Source of the DNA: Triglochin maritima
Taxonomy: Eukaryota; Streptophyta; Magnoliopsida; Alismatales; Juncaginaceae
Assembly (NCBI GenBank): GCA_963682175.1
Contig: OY821772.1
Coordinates: forward strand, 45,034,925-45,098,924
DNA length: 64,000 nucleotides
Reading direction: 5' to 3'
In this document: positions 1-13,982 of the stretch, in pieces
Numbering within the stretch: the first letter of the stretch is position 1
Layout: the number at the start of each line of letters is the position of its first letter
Translations under genes and position numbers: made by a program
The notes under the pieces: model-generated
What the model was told of the DNA's origin: nothing
Database searches by the model: none
What the model saw: the letters and a program-made list of their open reading frames with translations, nothing else

Positions 1-106
1 AAACCCAAAGACCCCTGAACGGAAGCACGGGCTTGTCATCTCTATTTGCTCCCTTTTATGTTCCATCCAATCATCTCTCTCTCTCCCACTTTTGCTGGCC
101 AAATAT

Positions 107-115
107 TTTTTTAAA
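107..115. repeat. Target-site duplication of the MULE, left copy
   Basis: The 9-mer TTTTTTAAA is repeated exactly at 1862-1870, directly outside the right terminal inverted repeat. Nine base pairs is the usual Mutator-family target duplication length. Confidence 0.65.
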
Positions 116-1861
116 GGGATATTTTATGAACGCAGGGCGTCACGGACGCGCTGTACGTGGATATCCATGTCAGCCCTTACGTGACTAAAACATGAATGTT
201 TTTTTGTTTTTTCTTCCTGATGTCCACTCAAATCACATTAAATGCGTTTCAACTCAGCATGTTCTCTCTCTCCACCCAAATACAAATATGATGACACTCT
301 TTCTTTCTTCTTCATTCTTTCTCTCCAGAATAAATCACCATTTCTAGCAATATATTATGTCGAAGAAGCGTCTGATGCCGACTCTCAGGATTCTTCACAA
401 CGTAAGCAGCGTGAATGAGACGGTGCGAAGACTTCCCGATGTTCTTGTCAGCGTTAGCATCGTGAATGTTCTTCCCTATTTTTTTCTAAACGTAATTCTT
501 GTGGGGTAAAATATACAGTGGGAGGTTTGTTGAGTTTGTGCGGGGGTGGCAGGGGGCGGCAGCCCCTGCGGGTGACGTTTTTTTTTGTTTTGACATCATA
601 TTATTGCATTCCATATATTGATTCGTTATTCCGACAATAATGAAGTCATATATTATTCCGGACTGCAAATACACTTATTCCGATTCCGGACAGCAAATAC
701 ACTTATTCCGGACAAACTTTATGTTCTGTTTCTGGACACACTTTATTCTTAAACCGGACAACAAATACACTTATTCCGGACAACAAATACACTTATTCCG
801 GACAGCAAATACACTTATTCCGGACAAACTTTCTGTTCCGTTTCTGGACACACTTTCTTCTTATTCTGGACAACTACACTTATTCCGGACTGCAAATACA
901 CTTATTCCGGATATCAAATACACTTATTCCGGACAACAAATCAACTTATTCCGGACAAACTTTATGTTCTGTTTCTGGACACACTTTATTCTTAAACCGG
1001 ACAACAAATACACTTAGTCCGGACAACAAATACACTTATTCCGGACAGCAAATACACTTATTCCGGACAAACTTTCTGTTCCGTTTCTGGACACACTTTC
1101 TTCTTATTCTGGACAACTACACTTATTTCGGACTGCAAATACACTTATTCCGGACAGCAAATACACTTATTCCGGACAACAAATCAACTTATTCCGGACA
1201 AACTTTATGTTCCGTTTCTGGACACGCTTTATTCTTAAACCGGACAACAAATACACTTATTCCGGACAGCAAATACACTTATTCCGGACAAATTTTCTGT
1301 TCCGTTTCTGGACACACTTTCTTCTTATTTTGGACAACTACACTTATTCCGGACTGCAAATACACTTATTCCGGACATCAAATACATTTATTCCGGACAA
1401 CAAATCAACTTATTCCGGACAAACTTTATGTTCCGTTTCTGGACACACTTTATTCTTAAACCGGACAACAAATACACTTATTCCGGACAACAATATACAC
1501 TTATTCCGGACATACACATAACGTAAACAGGACAAACACATAATGTAAACTGCACACACACATAAAGTAAGCTAGACAAATTAAGTTGATCCAACGTAAA
1601 ACTTAAAAACAAATATTTTATTATGATAAGTGTGGGCTCTACACGAATAATGAGACTGCACGATGTCATCGGGTCTGCACACTTTCTTATCTGTGTATTG
1701 GGAAATGAATCGTTCAACTTAAAGAACCGGCGTTTTTTAAAAAGACCAAAACGCGCGAAGAGAAATTTCGCTGACTGGACGCTGACTCAAAGAAAAATAT
1801 CTGAACTGTACAGATCCACGTAAGGCGCGTCCGTGACGCGCGCGTCCGTCTATCACGGCTC
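116..1861. mobile_element. Non-autonomous Mutator-like element (MULE)
   Basis: Both ends carry matching terminal inverted repeats. The left end (about 116-180) and the reverse complement of the right end (about 1795-1861) share the core GCGTCACGGACGCGC followed closely by TACGTGGAT, with weaker similarity out to the tips. The element is bracketed by a perfect 9-bp direct repeat, TTTTTTAAA, at 107-115 and 1862-1870. A 9-bp target duplication with long inverted repeats is the hallmark of Mutator-type transposons. No transposase is encoded; the interior is mostly a minisatellite (650-1510) plus about 300 bp of non-repetitive DNA whose source I cannot name. It lies immediately upstream of a receptor-like kinase gene, so its right end probably falls in that gene's promoter or 5' leader. 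The AT-rich duplication is low in complexity, which is the main reason the call is not firmer. Confidence 0.72.
650..1510. repeat. Minisatellite with 243-bp higher-order repeat
   Basis: The basic unit is about 22 bp, of the form AAATACACTTATTCCGGACA, with variants at the 3' end. A longer unit repeats on top of this: the marker ATGTTC(T/C)GTTTCTGG falls at 721, 964, 1207 and 1428, giving spacings of 243, 243 and 221 bp. The last copy is therefore one 22-bp subunit short. The TTCCGGA core is palindromic. The long open frames seen across it (for example 640-1017 and 1207-1521) are artefacts of the repeat period and not proteins. Confidence 0.9.
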
Positions 1862-1977
1862 TTTTTTAAAACCCACTTCTCACTCACTCCCACTCTCCCG
1901 TTCTCCCTTCCAAACAAAACCCTCTCCACTCCACTCCCCTAATCTTAGGGCAAAACCCGAACCTTTCCTTCCTCCTC

Positions 1978-4920
1978 ATGGACGAAGAGAACGCGAGACA
2001 AGAGCGCGTCAGCCTCGTCGTTGTCGTCGTCCTCGCCGTCCTTTCCCTCTCTTCCCTCCTCGTCGCCTTCAGCTACTACTGCTACATACACGCCAAGGTC
2101 TCCAAGCGCCTCAACTCCCTCCCCGGTAACCAATCTCTCTTCCTCCCCCTCCTTCCCTTATGTTTCTTTTCTCGGCAGCTGATGTTGTTGTGGTTGAAGG
2201 GAAGGGAGGCGAGGAGAAGGCGGCGGAGGTGGAGGAAAGGAGTGGGGAATGCGCGCGTGGGAATTTGCCGGTGATCGCCGTGGAGAGACGCGTCGTGGTG
2301 TTCTCCTTCAAGCAGCTTGTCTCGGCCACGGCCGGGTTCGGAAAAGGGAATGTGATCGGGCACGGGAGCTTCGGGTCGGTGTATAGGGGAGTGTTTCCGG
2401 ATGGGAGGAAGATCGCTGTGAAGCTCATGGATCCTGCTGGGAAACAGGGGGAGGAGGAGTTTAAGGTGGAGGTGAGGTTTGCTTCCTTTTTCTGTTTTCG
2501 TTTTTTTCTTTTCTTTTTTGGTTTTTGAGTATTTGGTGTTCGGCAGGTGGATTTGTTGACGAGGCTGCGATCGCCCTACCTGCTTGGTTTGATTGGGTAT
2601 TGTTCGGATAGGGATCACAAGTTGTTGGTTTATGAGTATATGGCTAATGGTGGCTTGCAGGAGCACCTTTATCCTAGCGGTGGTAAGTTTTGGTGGTGTG
2701 TGTTGTTGGGATTCTCTAGTGTTTGGGGCAACCCTCTGTTTGCAATTTCCCAGAGAAAACAGTTGTTTTTGCTTGTTTGGGATTGTGTTTACTATAGTCT
2801 ATAGATGAGTTTAAGTTATCCTAAAGTTGCACGCATTTAACGTATATTTCTTAGATATAAGACATTATTTGTGTTATTGGCTTTTCTCTTTAGGGTCCTT
2901 TGTTTGTCCTAAAATTTGTTTTAATTTAATTGGTTTGCTTGTCTAGAAAAGTTGGAATTTTGGTTTACTGACAACAACGGAAGGTTTCGATTGATAACGA
3001 CTGCATAAGCCAAGAACTCTCGTCTTCAGACTTCAAAGTCTCTCCTGATTTATAGTCGACCATCTTCCTTGCCTGGTGTATGTTGTATGTGTTTATGTAC
3101 GTCTGCACGAATACAAGCACACATGACCTTGCCCATTCTCTTCGTGCACACATTCTTGTTGTCCTTTTTTTCCGGCTCACTCTTTGCAGCAATGAGCATG
3201 TCGATGTTGATTTGATTAACCCCGGCCTGGGGTTAATCAAATGTCCCCTGCTGCGTAGACTTAATCTAAAATGGTGTTTGGATAAATTCAAAATATTCAA
3301 TGAATAGTAAAACTCCGCTTATATAAGTTTTACATAATCTGTCCCAAGCCAGGATAAAGGAGGATGGTTGTGTTAGATGTTGTGAACTAGTGTAAAACTG
3401 TAGCTACTCCCGTGGAAATGAAAGTCAAAAAATTTCATTTCTGATATACCCCAACTAGTTTGGGATAGAAAGCTTGGAGGCTTGGTGGTTGTTGTATTCA
3501 ATGAATAGTAAAGTTTTCAAGTCCACATGTTTCTTGGAAAAAACCTTGCAAAAAAAAAAAAGTCCCATTTCTAAGATTATTTTGGGAGAATGACTCTTGT
3601 AGTCCAATCTCTTCTTTTTTTATTCATTTCAGGGTCTTACAATGGTGTTTGCAAGTTGAACTGGGGTACAAGAATGAGAATAGCACTAGAAGCTGCCAAG
3701 GGTCTAGAGTACCTCCATGAACATGTTAATCCACCAGTAATCCATAGGGACTTTAAGAGTAGCAACATTTTGCTTGACAGAAATTTTCATGCCAAGGTTT
3801 CAGATTTTGGATTGGCTAAGCTTGGATCTGATAGACTGGGAGGTCATGTGTCTACTCGAGTTCTGGGGACACAGGGATATGTTGCTCCAGAGTAAAAAAA
3901 TTCTCCTCTTGGTGACAAACACAGTCTGATAATAGATGTTGATCTCATCCAAATTATTCAATAATTTATCATCAAAAGTAGATCTATATGCTCTCATTTA
4001 AGTGTTCAGATGTTGGGTATGTCTATTTCAGTATGATGAGTTTTTGTCTGTTTGGGTTCTCTACAGATATGCATTGACAGGGCATCTGACTACAAAATCA
4101 GATGTTTACAGCTATGGCGTCGTGCTTTTGGAGCTTCTAACAGGAAGAGTTCCTGTGGACCTGAAGAGACCTACTGGGGAAGGTGTACTTGTATCATGGG
4201 TATGTTTTCTGTCTATAGTCTATACTATTGCCCTCAGTTGCCGATCAAGAATGTCTACATAATGTGTATCATTTTCCGTTTAGGAAGCTTTGATGAATTA
4301 GTACGATTTATTGTACAAAAAAGTATTTCAAGGATGATCTAAAGGCTTGCTTGTTACAAAACAAATAAATTAATGAAGGATTTCTTATTTTATTTTATTT
4401 TGATTTGCAAATACCCTCTTTTGTTGGTGGATTTTTTTCTTCTTTGTTCATAAAAGACCCCATCTTTAGCTGCACCCTGCAGGGTCATACATATCATAGG
4501 TTTTTTTTCTTCCTTTGACCCTATATAACAGCTTATTTGTTGCAATCAGATGGTACTTCTCTTTTCTTTCTTTTTTCTAGCTCATTGACTGCCCTGTGCC
4601 ATTACAACTCTATGCCCTGAACTAATTACCGTTTAAAATTATTGTAGGCCCTTCCTCATCTCACAGACAGAGAGAAAGTTGTGCAAATAATTGATCCAGC
4701 AATGGAAGGTCAATATTCCATGAAAGATGTTGTGCAGGTGGCTGCGATCGCTGCAATGTGTGTACAACCAGAGGCCGATTACAGACCCTTGATGGCAGAT
4801 GTAGTGCAGTCATTGACTCCTCTTGTGAAGAGTAGATCCTCCGCAAAAAATGGTAGCTGCTCTAACATTCACACGCCGAGAACTCCTAGAACACCAGAAA
4901 GTGGTAAGGCTGACTCATGA
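1978..4920 (+). CDS. Membrane-anchored receptor-like Ser/Thr kinase
   Basis: Six exons, 1978-2125, 2179-2471, 2547-2682, 3633-3891, 4067-4199 and 4648-4920, join in frame to a 413-residue protein. An N-terminal membrane segment (about residues 12-33) is followed by a short linker and a complete kinase domain: glycine loop [11 protein letters not shown] (about 110-120), invariant lysine in IAVKL (K131), catalytic HRDFKSSN (D232), DFG (D250), and an APE motif split across the exon 4/5 junction. It is an RD-type kinase with all catalytic residues and no extracellular sensor domain, so it probably acts as a signalling partner at the plasma membrane rather than as a ligand receptor. Length and layout match the Arabidopsis At3g58690-type kinases, close to RLCK VII, from memory of that family. 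The tail is Ser/Thr/Pro-rich. The first ATG in the frame was chosen because it directly precedes the membrane segment. A MULE ends 116 bp upstream. Confidence 0.93.
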
Positions 4921-7560
4921 ATTGTAGCTAAGGTTGTTTACTCCTTTTATATCGTGTGAGTTGTATGATTAGTTATCTATTTAACTAGTGTTGTAACGTG
5001 TTAATGTTTTCCCTGCCAATATATATAACTTTCTCTTGTTAAACAGCTTGACCATCGACATGCTGTGATGGACTGATAGCACATTTTGGTAGAGTGCAAA
5101 AAAACTTACAATGCATCTATTAAATAAATACATGTCCACGTAATCAAGTCAGTCATACCAGATTTACCAGCGGACTAGAATAATGTTTCTAGCTAGTAGT
5201 TCATGATACGTGGAGTAGAGAAAATTTTGGCAACAATAATTTAAAGTATTTCAGTATCATCTTATATATTAAACAATTGATGTCTAATTGCAAGCATGTC
5301 TATTTTATAAAAATATTAATTCCAGTCGTTGATGTTCGAGTTTTCCCTTTGAAAGGCTGGTATTTTTTTTATTGGACCAATTTGTCTTTTGGTATATTTC
5401 ATGTCTCAAATTTAGTATTACAATTTAGTCTTTGGATTAAGAATTTTTTTTTGTAATGTTTTGGAAAATCTCCCGAGGGTCTATCCGTAGGTTACGTAAT
5501 ACGCTTCCGGCGCCTGCGTAAGCAAACGCTTTATTTATGCAAAGTAGCTTGGGGGCACATACCCTGATGCCCCTACTGGATCCAAAAATCCATTAAATAT
5601 ACTTATTTGATTTTTTTAGGAGTTCCATGAGTTACCATATAAGTAAACAATAGGGTGAAATCGCAATCTAGTTCATAAAAATATTAAACAAACAACAAAC
5701 ATGTGTGGATGTGGGGTTAGACATGCGATTAAATTAACTCATATATACTCTCATTTATACTACTTAAATTAAATTGTCCGTGTGAATGATCATTTTGTAT
5801 TTTTCTCATTTATACTTATATATATCAACATTTAACTCTCATATCACTCCTCTATCTACATCTTCCTCTCGTAACAATAAAAAATAATATTTCAGAGGTC
5901 AGGATATGAGTCAATGAACACCTCGGTGCACTTAAATCTGATAAAATGTCAAGTGCTACTACAATGCTATTTGGGGTCTAAAAGGAGGTCGTGCAGGGCG
6001 TTTTACCTAGACGTCCGATCTGATTTTTTTTGTTGGGCTTCCTTTACCGAATTTAGGCGTTTCGCAAACATTTTCGTGGTGTTTGTACTGGGAAAATGAG
6101 GAAAACGTATGCATAAATCTTATTTTAAGAGACGTGACAAAATAAGTATTAAATGAATTGTGAAAGACAAAATAGTAATTGTTGGTACGATTTAAGTAGT
6201 TTTCCGACGATGAATAGTTTTCTAAATTAAGTAGGGCTCATCCAATGAGACAGAAGATACCACCTTGGAATTAATAAAAGCCTTATAGGATGGATTAGAA
6301 GGAAGAAACAAGCATTTCGGGATTGAAATTTGTAATCAAGATTTTCTTTTAGTTTCCTTTGCCTCCTGGTCGGTTACCACGTGCTACTACAATGCTATTT
6401 GGGGCTGGGGTCAACACGATTATAAGTTTTCTCTCTTTTCCACGTCAGTTTTCTTTCTTGTCCACGTCAGTTTTCTCAATTCAACATGTTTTTTTCCAAC
6501 ATTATTCACCTCTTAACCACAACTCATCTCTTTCCTCCGTATCATCTTTTATTTTCACTCATTTTTATTCTATTCCAAAATCAATTATATTTACCCAAAA
6601 CATTAATAATTCAAACAAAATATAAATCAATTAATTAGCAAATTATTATTATTATTAAAGTAAAATACATATTTATTTAAACGATTGTACATAGTACAAT
6701 GCAACAAAATATTACAAAATATAAATATCCAACTATTTTCAATATAAATACCCAACTAATTACAAAATATTAAATACCCAATTATTTACAAAATGATACC
6801 CATAATCATTTAAATCCAATTATATACACAACCAAAAACATAAAAACAAAAAATAATTAATAATAATAATTAAACCAACAGGGATGTGTCCCTGCGACAA
6901 CCAGGGACGACCTGGTCGACCAGATCGTCGTGCCCCCGGTGAGGGGCCGTCCGGGACGACCCTGTTACGGGTGCTCTTAGAGTTGTGATGTGAGCTAACT
7001 CTTTCTTTCGTTTCTCGCTTGTTATTACTTACAATTTATAAATTTATGTGTTTAGCTTCATCCTTGGCTTTTTCAATTTTAGGATTTAGAGATAATATTA
7101 AGGTTTATTAGATGTATAAATTTATTTTTAATATTTTTTGTACAAAAAATGTTATGGGTGGTGAATAATGACTTTAAAAGTTTGAATAGTTCAGATGTGA
7201 TTTTTTTTCTTTTCTTCTACAAGTTCGTATGTGACGTTCTTATTAGTTGTTGAATTTATTCAGTTTGTCATACCATATTTACGTTTCAAATGACTATTCG
7301 ATTACTTACACTGAGAGAGATGCATTTTCTATATGAGATGATGCAATGATGCTACATTTTCGGAACATGAAAAGTTGGAGAGCAATTTTGTAAGAATGTG
7401 ATGTTATACTAAAGTATGTTATGTACACTATACAAATATCCAATTTTGCATGGGTTTTTTTGGTGGTTTATTCTTAGGAATGTGCCCGGCCCTACTGGTT
7501 AAATTTCCTAGATCCACCACTGCCCTCTCAATCATTAACAACAAGTTTGAATAAAAGCTA
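4921..7560. other. Gene-free stretch with an MITE-like repeat
   Basis: AT-rich DNA without a supportable gene. Two short direct repeats containing GTGCTACTACAATGCTATTT sit at about 5951 and 6381. From about 6400 to 6985 the DNA resembles a transposon remnant: CT-rich and low in complexity on the left, with a GC-rich right end containing GGTCGTCCCGGACGG (reverse strand) and ending near GGTGCTCTTAGAG. A similar left-end style occurs near 35165 and 47405, which suggests a repeated family. I could not define terminal repeats or a target duplication. Confidence 0.35.
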
Positions 7561-8007
7561 TAGTCTCTAATTAATTAACTCTAGAGGCTGCAAGAGCTGG
7601 GAGTGCTATTGGTAACCTGATTGGCTTCGTAGCTTGAGTACACTTATCCGCAAGCGAAGTGGGATGTCTGTTCGTGAACTTTATTTTTCTTACTGCAAAG
7701 GGGGCTGAAAGTGATACGTTCATTGTGGGATCCGATACAACGAGGCTTTCTAAGGAGCCCTTTTCAAATGCACGGTGAAAACAAATTTGGTGGCCAAGGA
7801 ATAGTCTCTTTTTACGGAAACAAGACGGAACACAATAGATTTCTTTTATTTTCACACATCATAATATAACAACATGGATGCTCAGACGACGAGGTCGTTC
7901 ATCTCGGAAACAAGAGAAACGCTTCAAACAATCACAACAATCAACCAACTTAGGATATACTCGGCCCGATATTTTTAGTCAAACAAAGGGGAACGTATCT
8001 GAATGAA

Positions 8008-9328
<1,321 letters not shown>

Positions 9329-9404
9329 TTAACTAAAAGGATTAATTTGCTTGTTGCAAGTAGCTTGGTTGATGGATGAATGATTGCATGCATGGAGCAG
9401 AGTC

Positions 9405-9412
9405 TTATATAA
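9405..9412 (-). promoter_or_regulatory. TATA box of peroxidase gene 1
   Basis: Reading the minus strand, TTATATAA lies 86 bp upstream of the ATG at 9319, within a stretch (GGAGAAGGTTATATAA) also found upstream of peroxidase gene 2. The conserved position and context support a core promoter. Confidence 0.6.
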
Positions 9413-10745
9413 CCTTCTCCATCTGCATGGCAACAGTGACTGATGGCGATAGGTTGTTTGATGGAGAAATTTTCAAACTTTGCTGCTATAGTTGTTATTG
9501 AAATAGTCCAATTAGTTTGGGAATTGGGACTACGTTAGTTGGTACCGTGGTAGATAGTAAGCTTATGATTGGAGTCGGTTAGCAAATAGTCAAAATATTA
9601 AAAAAAATTCCTATCCTAAATGGTCGTCCGGGAAAAGTTTGGTCAACCCAATCTCTTCCTGCTCAAATTTATTAACGATGATAAGATTGACAAAAAGGAC
9701 GTTGTGAAGCCATAGCTTCCTTCACGCTGTTACGTTACGTGTGAGTGTTCCTATTGGGCGTGCTTTTCAACAACTGTGAACTACTGCTAAGTTGACATAG
9801 TTTGGACGGATGTGGCATGATTGGAACCGGTGGTGTCAACGTCCGAGTAGTTAGAGTAACACGAGTCTGGTATGCTTCCACCAATTAATTGTTGATTGGT
9901 GGTGCATTAATGTTTTGTTAAGTACATGCATTGTCGAGTAAGTCAAGGGCACTATCGTTTTGGAGTAACTTAAATGATAGTGAATTTTGTTAGTTAGTTT
10001 GTTAAGTTCAACTCTTGGAATATTTGACAAAGATCTCGTTCCCACTGTTGGCAGCCGTAGCAGTTAGCAAGTGGACCTCGACTAAAGTTTTTATATAAAT
10101 TTAAGTGGTGGACTCTACCGTTTTTACTCGATTAATCTAAGAAGTATCTCAACTTCCGTGGAGTACCTTCCGTAGCTGACTAGTACCAATGAGCAATCCC
10201 ATACGCATGAGAGTATAGTTGATGTTTGGTCATAAGCTGGAGTTTAGCACTGAAGTCAGCTCAGCAGGTTTGTCAGCTCAAGAAGTTGACACGACTTTCG
10301 GGGAGTGATATTATTTCGGGGGTTGAAGTGATGTTGGAAATCCATCGGTAACTAATGTCAAACCATAAGAAGTCTAATGACAAATGTCAAACTATCTTAT
10401 TATCTTAACAATTAACGCAATTGGGCTGACTGACTGAGCTAGTTAGATTGTGTTTTTTCTGATAATATTTAGGGAGTGTCTGTGAACATAAAACTACCAG
10501 AAAAGGAACTTTGTGTGTTTTTTTGCTTTACTTGACTTCACCCCGTGTAATATAGTCCGAGTTTACCGGGGTAGCACACCCTAACGCACCTCATATTACG
10601 TCGTCATGCTATGTTTGATTCCATCTACCAAAAAAGCATAATATACTTAATTCTACCGTTTCATTCTCAAGGTATGTTGGGTCATTAATTGAAATACGTG
10701 GAATCTCATATCCCTGCTTAATTTCCTTTTCTTGAATGAATCTCA
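9413..10745. other. Intergenic DNA, no gene seen
   Basis: AT-rich DNA upstream of peroxidase gene 1. It may include that gene's upstream regulatory region. I see no coding sequence, RNA gene or clear transposon end here. The 64-codon open frame at 9851-10045 has no recognisable features. Confidence 0.4.
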
Positions 10746-11672
10746 CTTAACATCCCGAAAAAACAGAAGAATTATAAAATTTAAGATAAAAGATTACAAG
10801 AGACAAATCATCAAAGACGGGAATGTTACTCATAAAATATTCAAATGACACACTCTATTACATCAGAGTTGTCAAAATGTACGACTACATCAGAGTACAG
10901 GAAGGGAAAATACAAATAGTCATACTGCCTAGAAAAATACAGAAAGATGATCCGATCCCAACGCGCATCCATCCTCAGTATCCACGCGTCATAACCTACT
11001 ACGGTCCTGAAATAAAACATGCAACAACAATGCTTGAGTTTCCATAAGGAAACCATGTATGCCAAGTTCACCTATCATACTTGTAGCATGTAATGTCATC
11101 AGCAGTAAGGAAACAGTTCCCCCGAAGGGTAAAACAGGACATTAGTCCGACAATCATCATCGGTTCTCCCTCGGAGATCCTACCGTAGACACATACGGTC
11201 TAACGAAACAAGACGTGACGCTCCCCCACACGCGATTATACTAATCATGGGGTTCGGCAAGGAGCGTCCGCAGGTCGGCGCCATAAGAAACATATTTGTA
11301 ACTTCGTGGTCAAACCACCACAACGGAGTCATCGCTCGGTTGACCCATCAATCATTATTTCAGTAGGTGCTCAGCTGAGGAAAACATAGCCGGAACAACA
11401 TCGGTCCAACAAACATCATAGTCGGAACAACATCGGCCCATCATCGCCGGAACAGCATCAGCGGCATCACCGACACAGCATTGTCTAAATCATAATTCTA
11501 ATAATTACATGGTATGTTTTAAACCACTTAAAACATTCAAAACAAATTATTACAAAGAATTATTCCAACAAAACATTTAAGGACCGAAAAACCGGAAAAT
11601 CGAATTGTTCGAACCCTAGATGGTAAACTAAATTTGTTTATAGTTTCAAATCATTAGAAAATTGAACTCTAA

Positions 11673-11684
11673 GCTCTGATACCA
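11673..11684 (-). other. tRNA-iMet primer-binding site
   Basis: On the minus strand this reads TGGTATCAGAGC, the standard primer-binding site of plant LTR retrotransposons, one base from the LTR end at 11686. Confidence 0.7.
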
Positions 11685-11685
11685 C

Positions 11686-13761
11686 TGTAGGATTTCTAGT
11701 TTAATTGCACATATATATTTTCGAAATTTTTATGCACAATAAGGATCAATTACAATTTTCTATGATTTGTTTCATGCATGCATCAGTTTGTTTTAATAAC
11801 TAGTTTCAAAACTTCATTGAAACAAACACAAGGGACTCCGAAATTTATACCTAGAAGTTCTCTAAAACTTCTTGATGATCCGGACATGTTGATGATGCTT
11901 GTCGTTGCGCCGGATGCCCCCGAGTATTCACCAAACTCTAAACAAGATCGGAGAGAGAAGAGTTAGTCTCTCAATCTCCAATAGGGTTTAGAATCTAGTT
12001 ATAAACCATTTCCTTAGTCTCTGAGATTTCATCTTCCAAAGACTTAGAAACTTAAGAGAATTTTCGTGGTTTTTGTGGTGAATTAGGAGAGAAACAATTG
12101 GCAAAAAAAACTCTAACAATTAAGGAGAATAAAGACCTATTTATAGGCTCCAAACTTACTCTCAATCATGGCTATTCTTAAGCCACGTTTTTCTTGACAT
12201 TTTCTCTCACAAACTAATTCCATAATGTATTACATGCATCCACAAAACGTTTGACCAAGTTTGGAGCTAATCCAACTATTGATCAAATTAATCTCTTAAT
12301 TATCAAAGGCGGAAAATCAATCAGGCTTCGGTTTACCGAGACATACTCGGTTAACCGAATATGTTACGTTCGGCTTCACGTGCATTAGACGGACGACCGA
12401 TTCTTAAGGAGAAAAATTCTCCTTAACCGATCGGACGAACCCGCGTCTAAAACCGAAAATATCGGAACTGGACATTGTTCGGTCGACCGTTCCTGGTTCG
12501 GTATACCAAACCAGAATTCCAGGCACTTTGGTCAAGTTCGGTCAATCAACTCTGACCACTCGTTCCACGTTCGGTCGACCGAACCAAAAACGGATTACCG
12601 AACTTTTACCTGATTTTGCCTTTTCAAATTTTGGATTTATTTCCAACAAAATTTGGACTTTAGGGGATTTTAGCAAATTCACAACTTATGTAACATATTA
12701 TCCTATGTAATGATGAATCATTACAACCCATAATATTTACATTACATATGAATTTAATTTAGATTCTAATTATGTTATTAATCACAACATAATTTTGATT
12801 TTGCTTGTTTACCACATGTGTCATATTTTCTACATGAAACCTGATATACTTTATGAACTCAAAATCCTCATTTCTTGTTTCCCAGTTTTGTGGTGTGACC
12901 TATGGGAGGATCTACACTAAGTTGGCAGTGATATTAATAGCTTAATATCACAAGCTATAAGCGGTATCTAGCTACACATTACAGCTTCCAATTAGTTAGA
13001 TGTCTTAATTCCACTCGAACCAAAACCCGATCCATTTAGTGATGGAGTGCAACACTTGTGTCCATATCTTGCCTCATGATATTAAGAATACACACAAAGT
13101 AGCATTGTGTCATCTTTGTATTAGTATTCATTTCTTGATCTCTTTAAGCTAGTTATAAATATGTGACTTAACTCAAATCACATTGTGCACATTATAACTT
13201 TGCTTTATCAAGGGGCCCACTAATATCATCACTCAACAAAGAGTGGCAATGATAATCTTTTGACTAAATATCTTCTCCAACAAAAGTCATACTTAATCAA
13301 CCAATGCTTTTACACTACACTTATCGATAGCTCAAGACACTAGTCTAATCAAGCATTTCTTAAGTGATCGGATATAAGTCTCATATCAAAGGACCAAGGA
13401 CACAGTAAAACATTAATGACACAGAAAACACAATTCTATATTGTTTTACTTATTAGGTTTATTCAGTATACGAAAGTAATATTTTTCTCTTTTGTGTACC
13501 CGTGTTGTCACTCACTTGTAGAGCTACAATGATCTATGACCAAAACGACAATCTTAACTCGGTAATTAATGTCCCATGTTAATTACCATGATTGCGAATA
13601 TCTTTTGTTTTATGTAAACCAATATCTTTTAGAGCTCTACGGTTAAGGACCAAGAGCATATTCCTTAACACTTCTAAAAGACGAATAACATAAACAAGGA
13701 ACAAAATGATTTCTCATTCAATTCATAATAATTGACATTTAAAAGTAAAACTTTTATAACA
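11686..13761 (-). mobile_element. Copia-like LTR with adjoining primer-binding site (LTR A)
   Basis: The LTR terminus TGTAGGATTTCTAG starts at 11686. Directly left of it, GCTCTGATACCA (11673-11684) is the reverse complement of the plant initiator-Met tRNA primer-binding site, TGGTATCAGAGC. This is therefore the 5' LTR of a minus-strand element whose internal part survives only as a short leader on the left. A TATA box (reverse complement of CTATTTATAGG at 12137-12147) and two exact CGGTCGACCG palindromes at about 12480 and 12572 lie in the U3 part. The right boundary is a guess from the first plausible terminal TG...CA. Confidence 0.55.
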
Positions 13762-13772
13762 CATTCCTTTCA

Positions 13773-13868
13773 CATTGGTGGTCAAACATACGTCTGGCAC
13801 AACATCGGTGGTCAAACATACGTCTGGCACAACATCGGTGGTCAAACAAACGTCCGGCACAACATCGG
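13773..13868. repeat. 30-bp tandem repeat, three copies
   Basis: Three consecutive units of about 30 bp, of the form GGTGGTCAAACATACGTCTG followed by GCACAACATC, with the third unit slightly changed. They sit in a leftover piece of the degenerate gypsy LTR. Related, less regular GGAACAACATCGG units occur at 11390-11480, on the other side of LTR A. Confidence 0.85.
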
Positions 13869-13982
13869 ACGGTTCGGGACCGAAGTCCGCATGGCCATCA
13901 GGCTTCACGAGCCGCACATCATCATACATTGGGATACGTGGTCCCTCAGGTCTGCTATTCTACCATAAGCCCATCAATCTAT

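Noticed and set aside
650..1510. Array of spaced short repeats resembling a CRISPR array
   Set aside because: Plant nuclear DNA; units abut with near-identical spacers and form a higher-order minisatellite.
640..1521. Open frames of 104-125 codons with a repeated YTYSGQQIHLFRT-like pattern
   Set aside because: They are the minisatellite translated; the repeat period happens to keep a frame open. No start context, splice signals or family.
2082..2666. Minus-strand frame of 194 codons across the kinase exons 2-3
   Set aside because: Antisense shadow of the kinase exons; low-complexity Lys/Thr stretches come from introns.
6895..6930. CTGGTCGACCAG in the MITE-like DNA as another member of the CGGTCGACCG set
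   Set aside because: Differs at both flanks, single copy and not in an LTR, so not counted.
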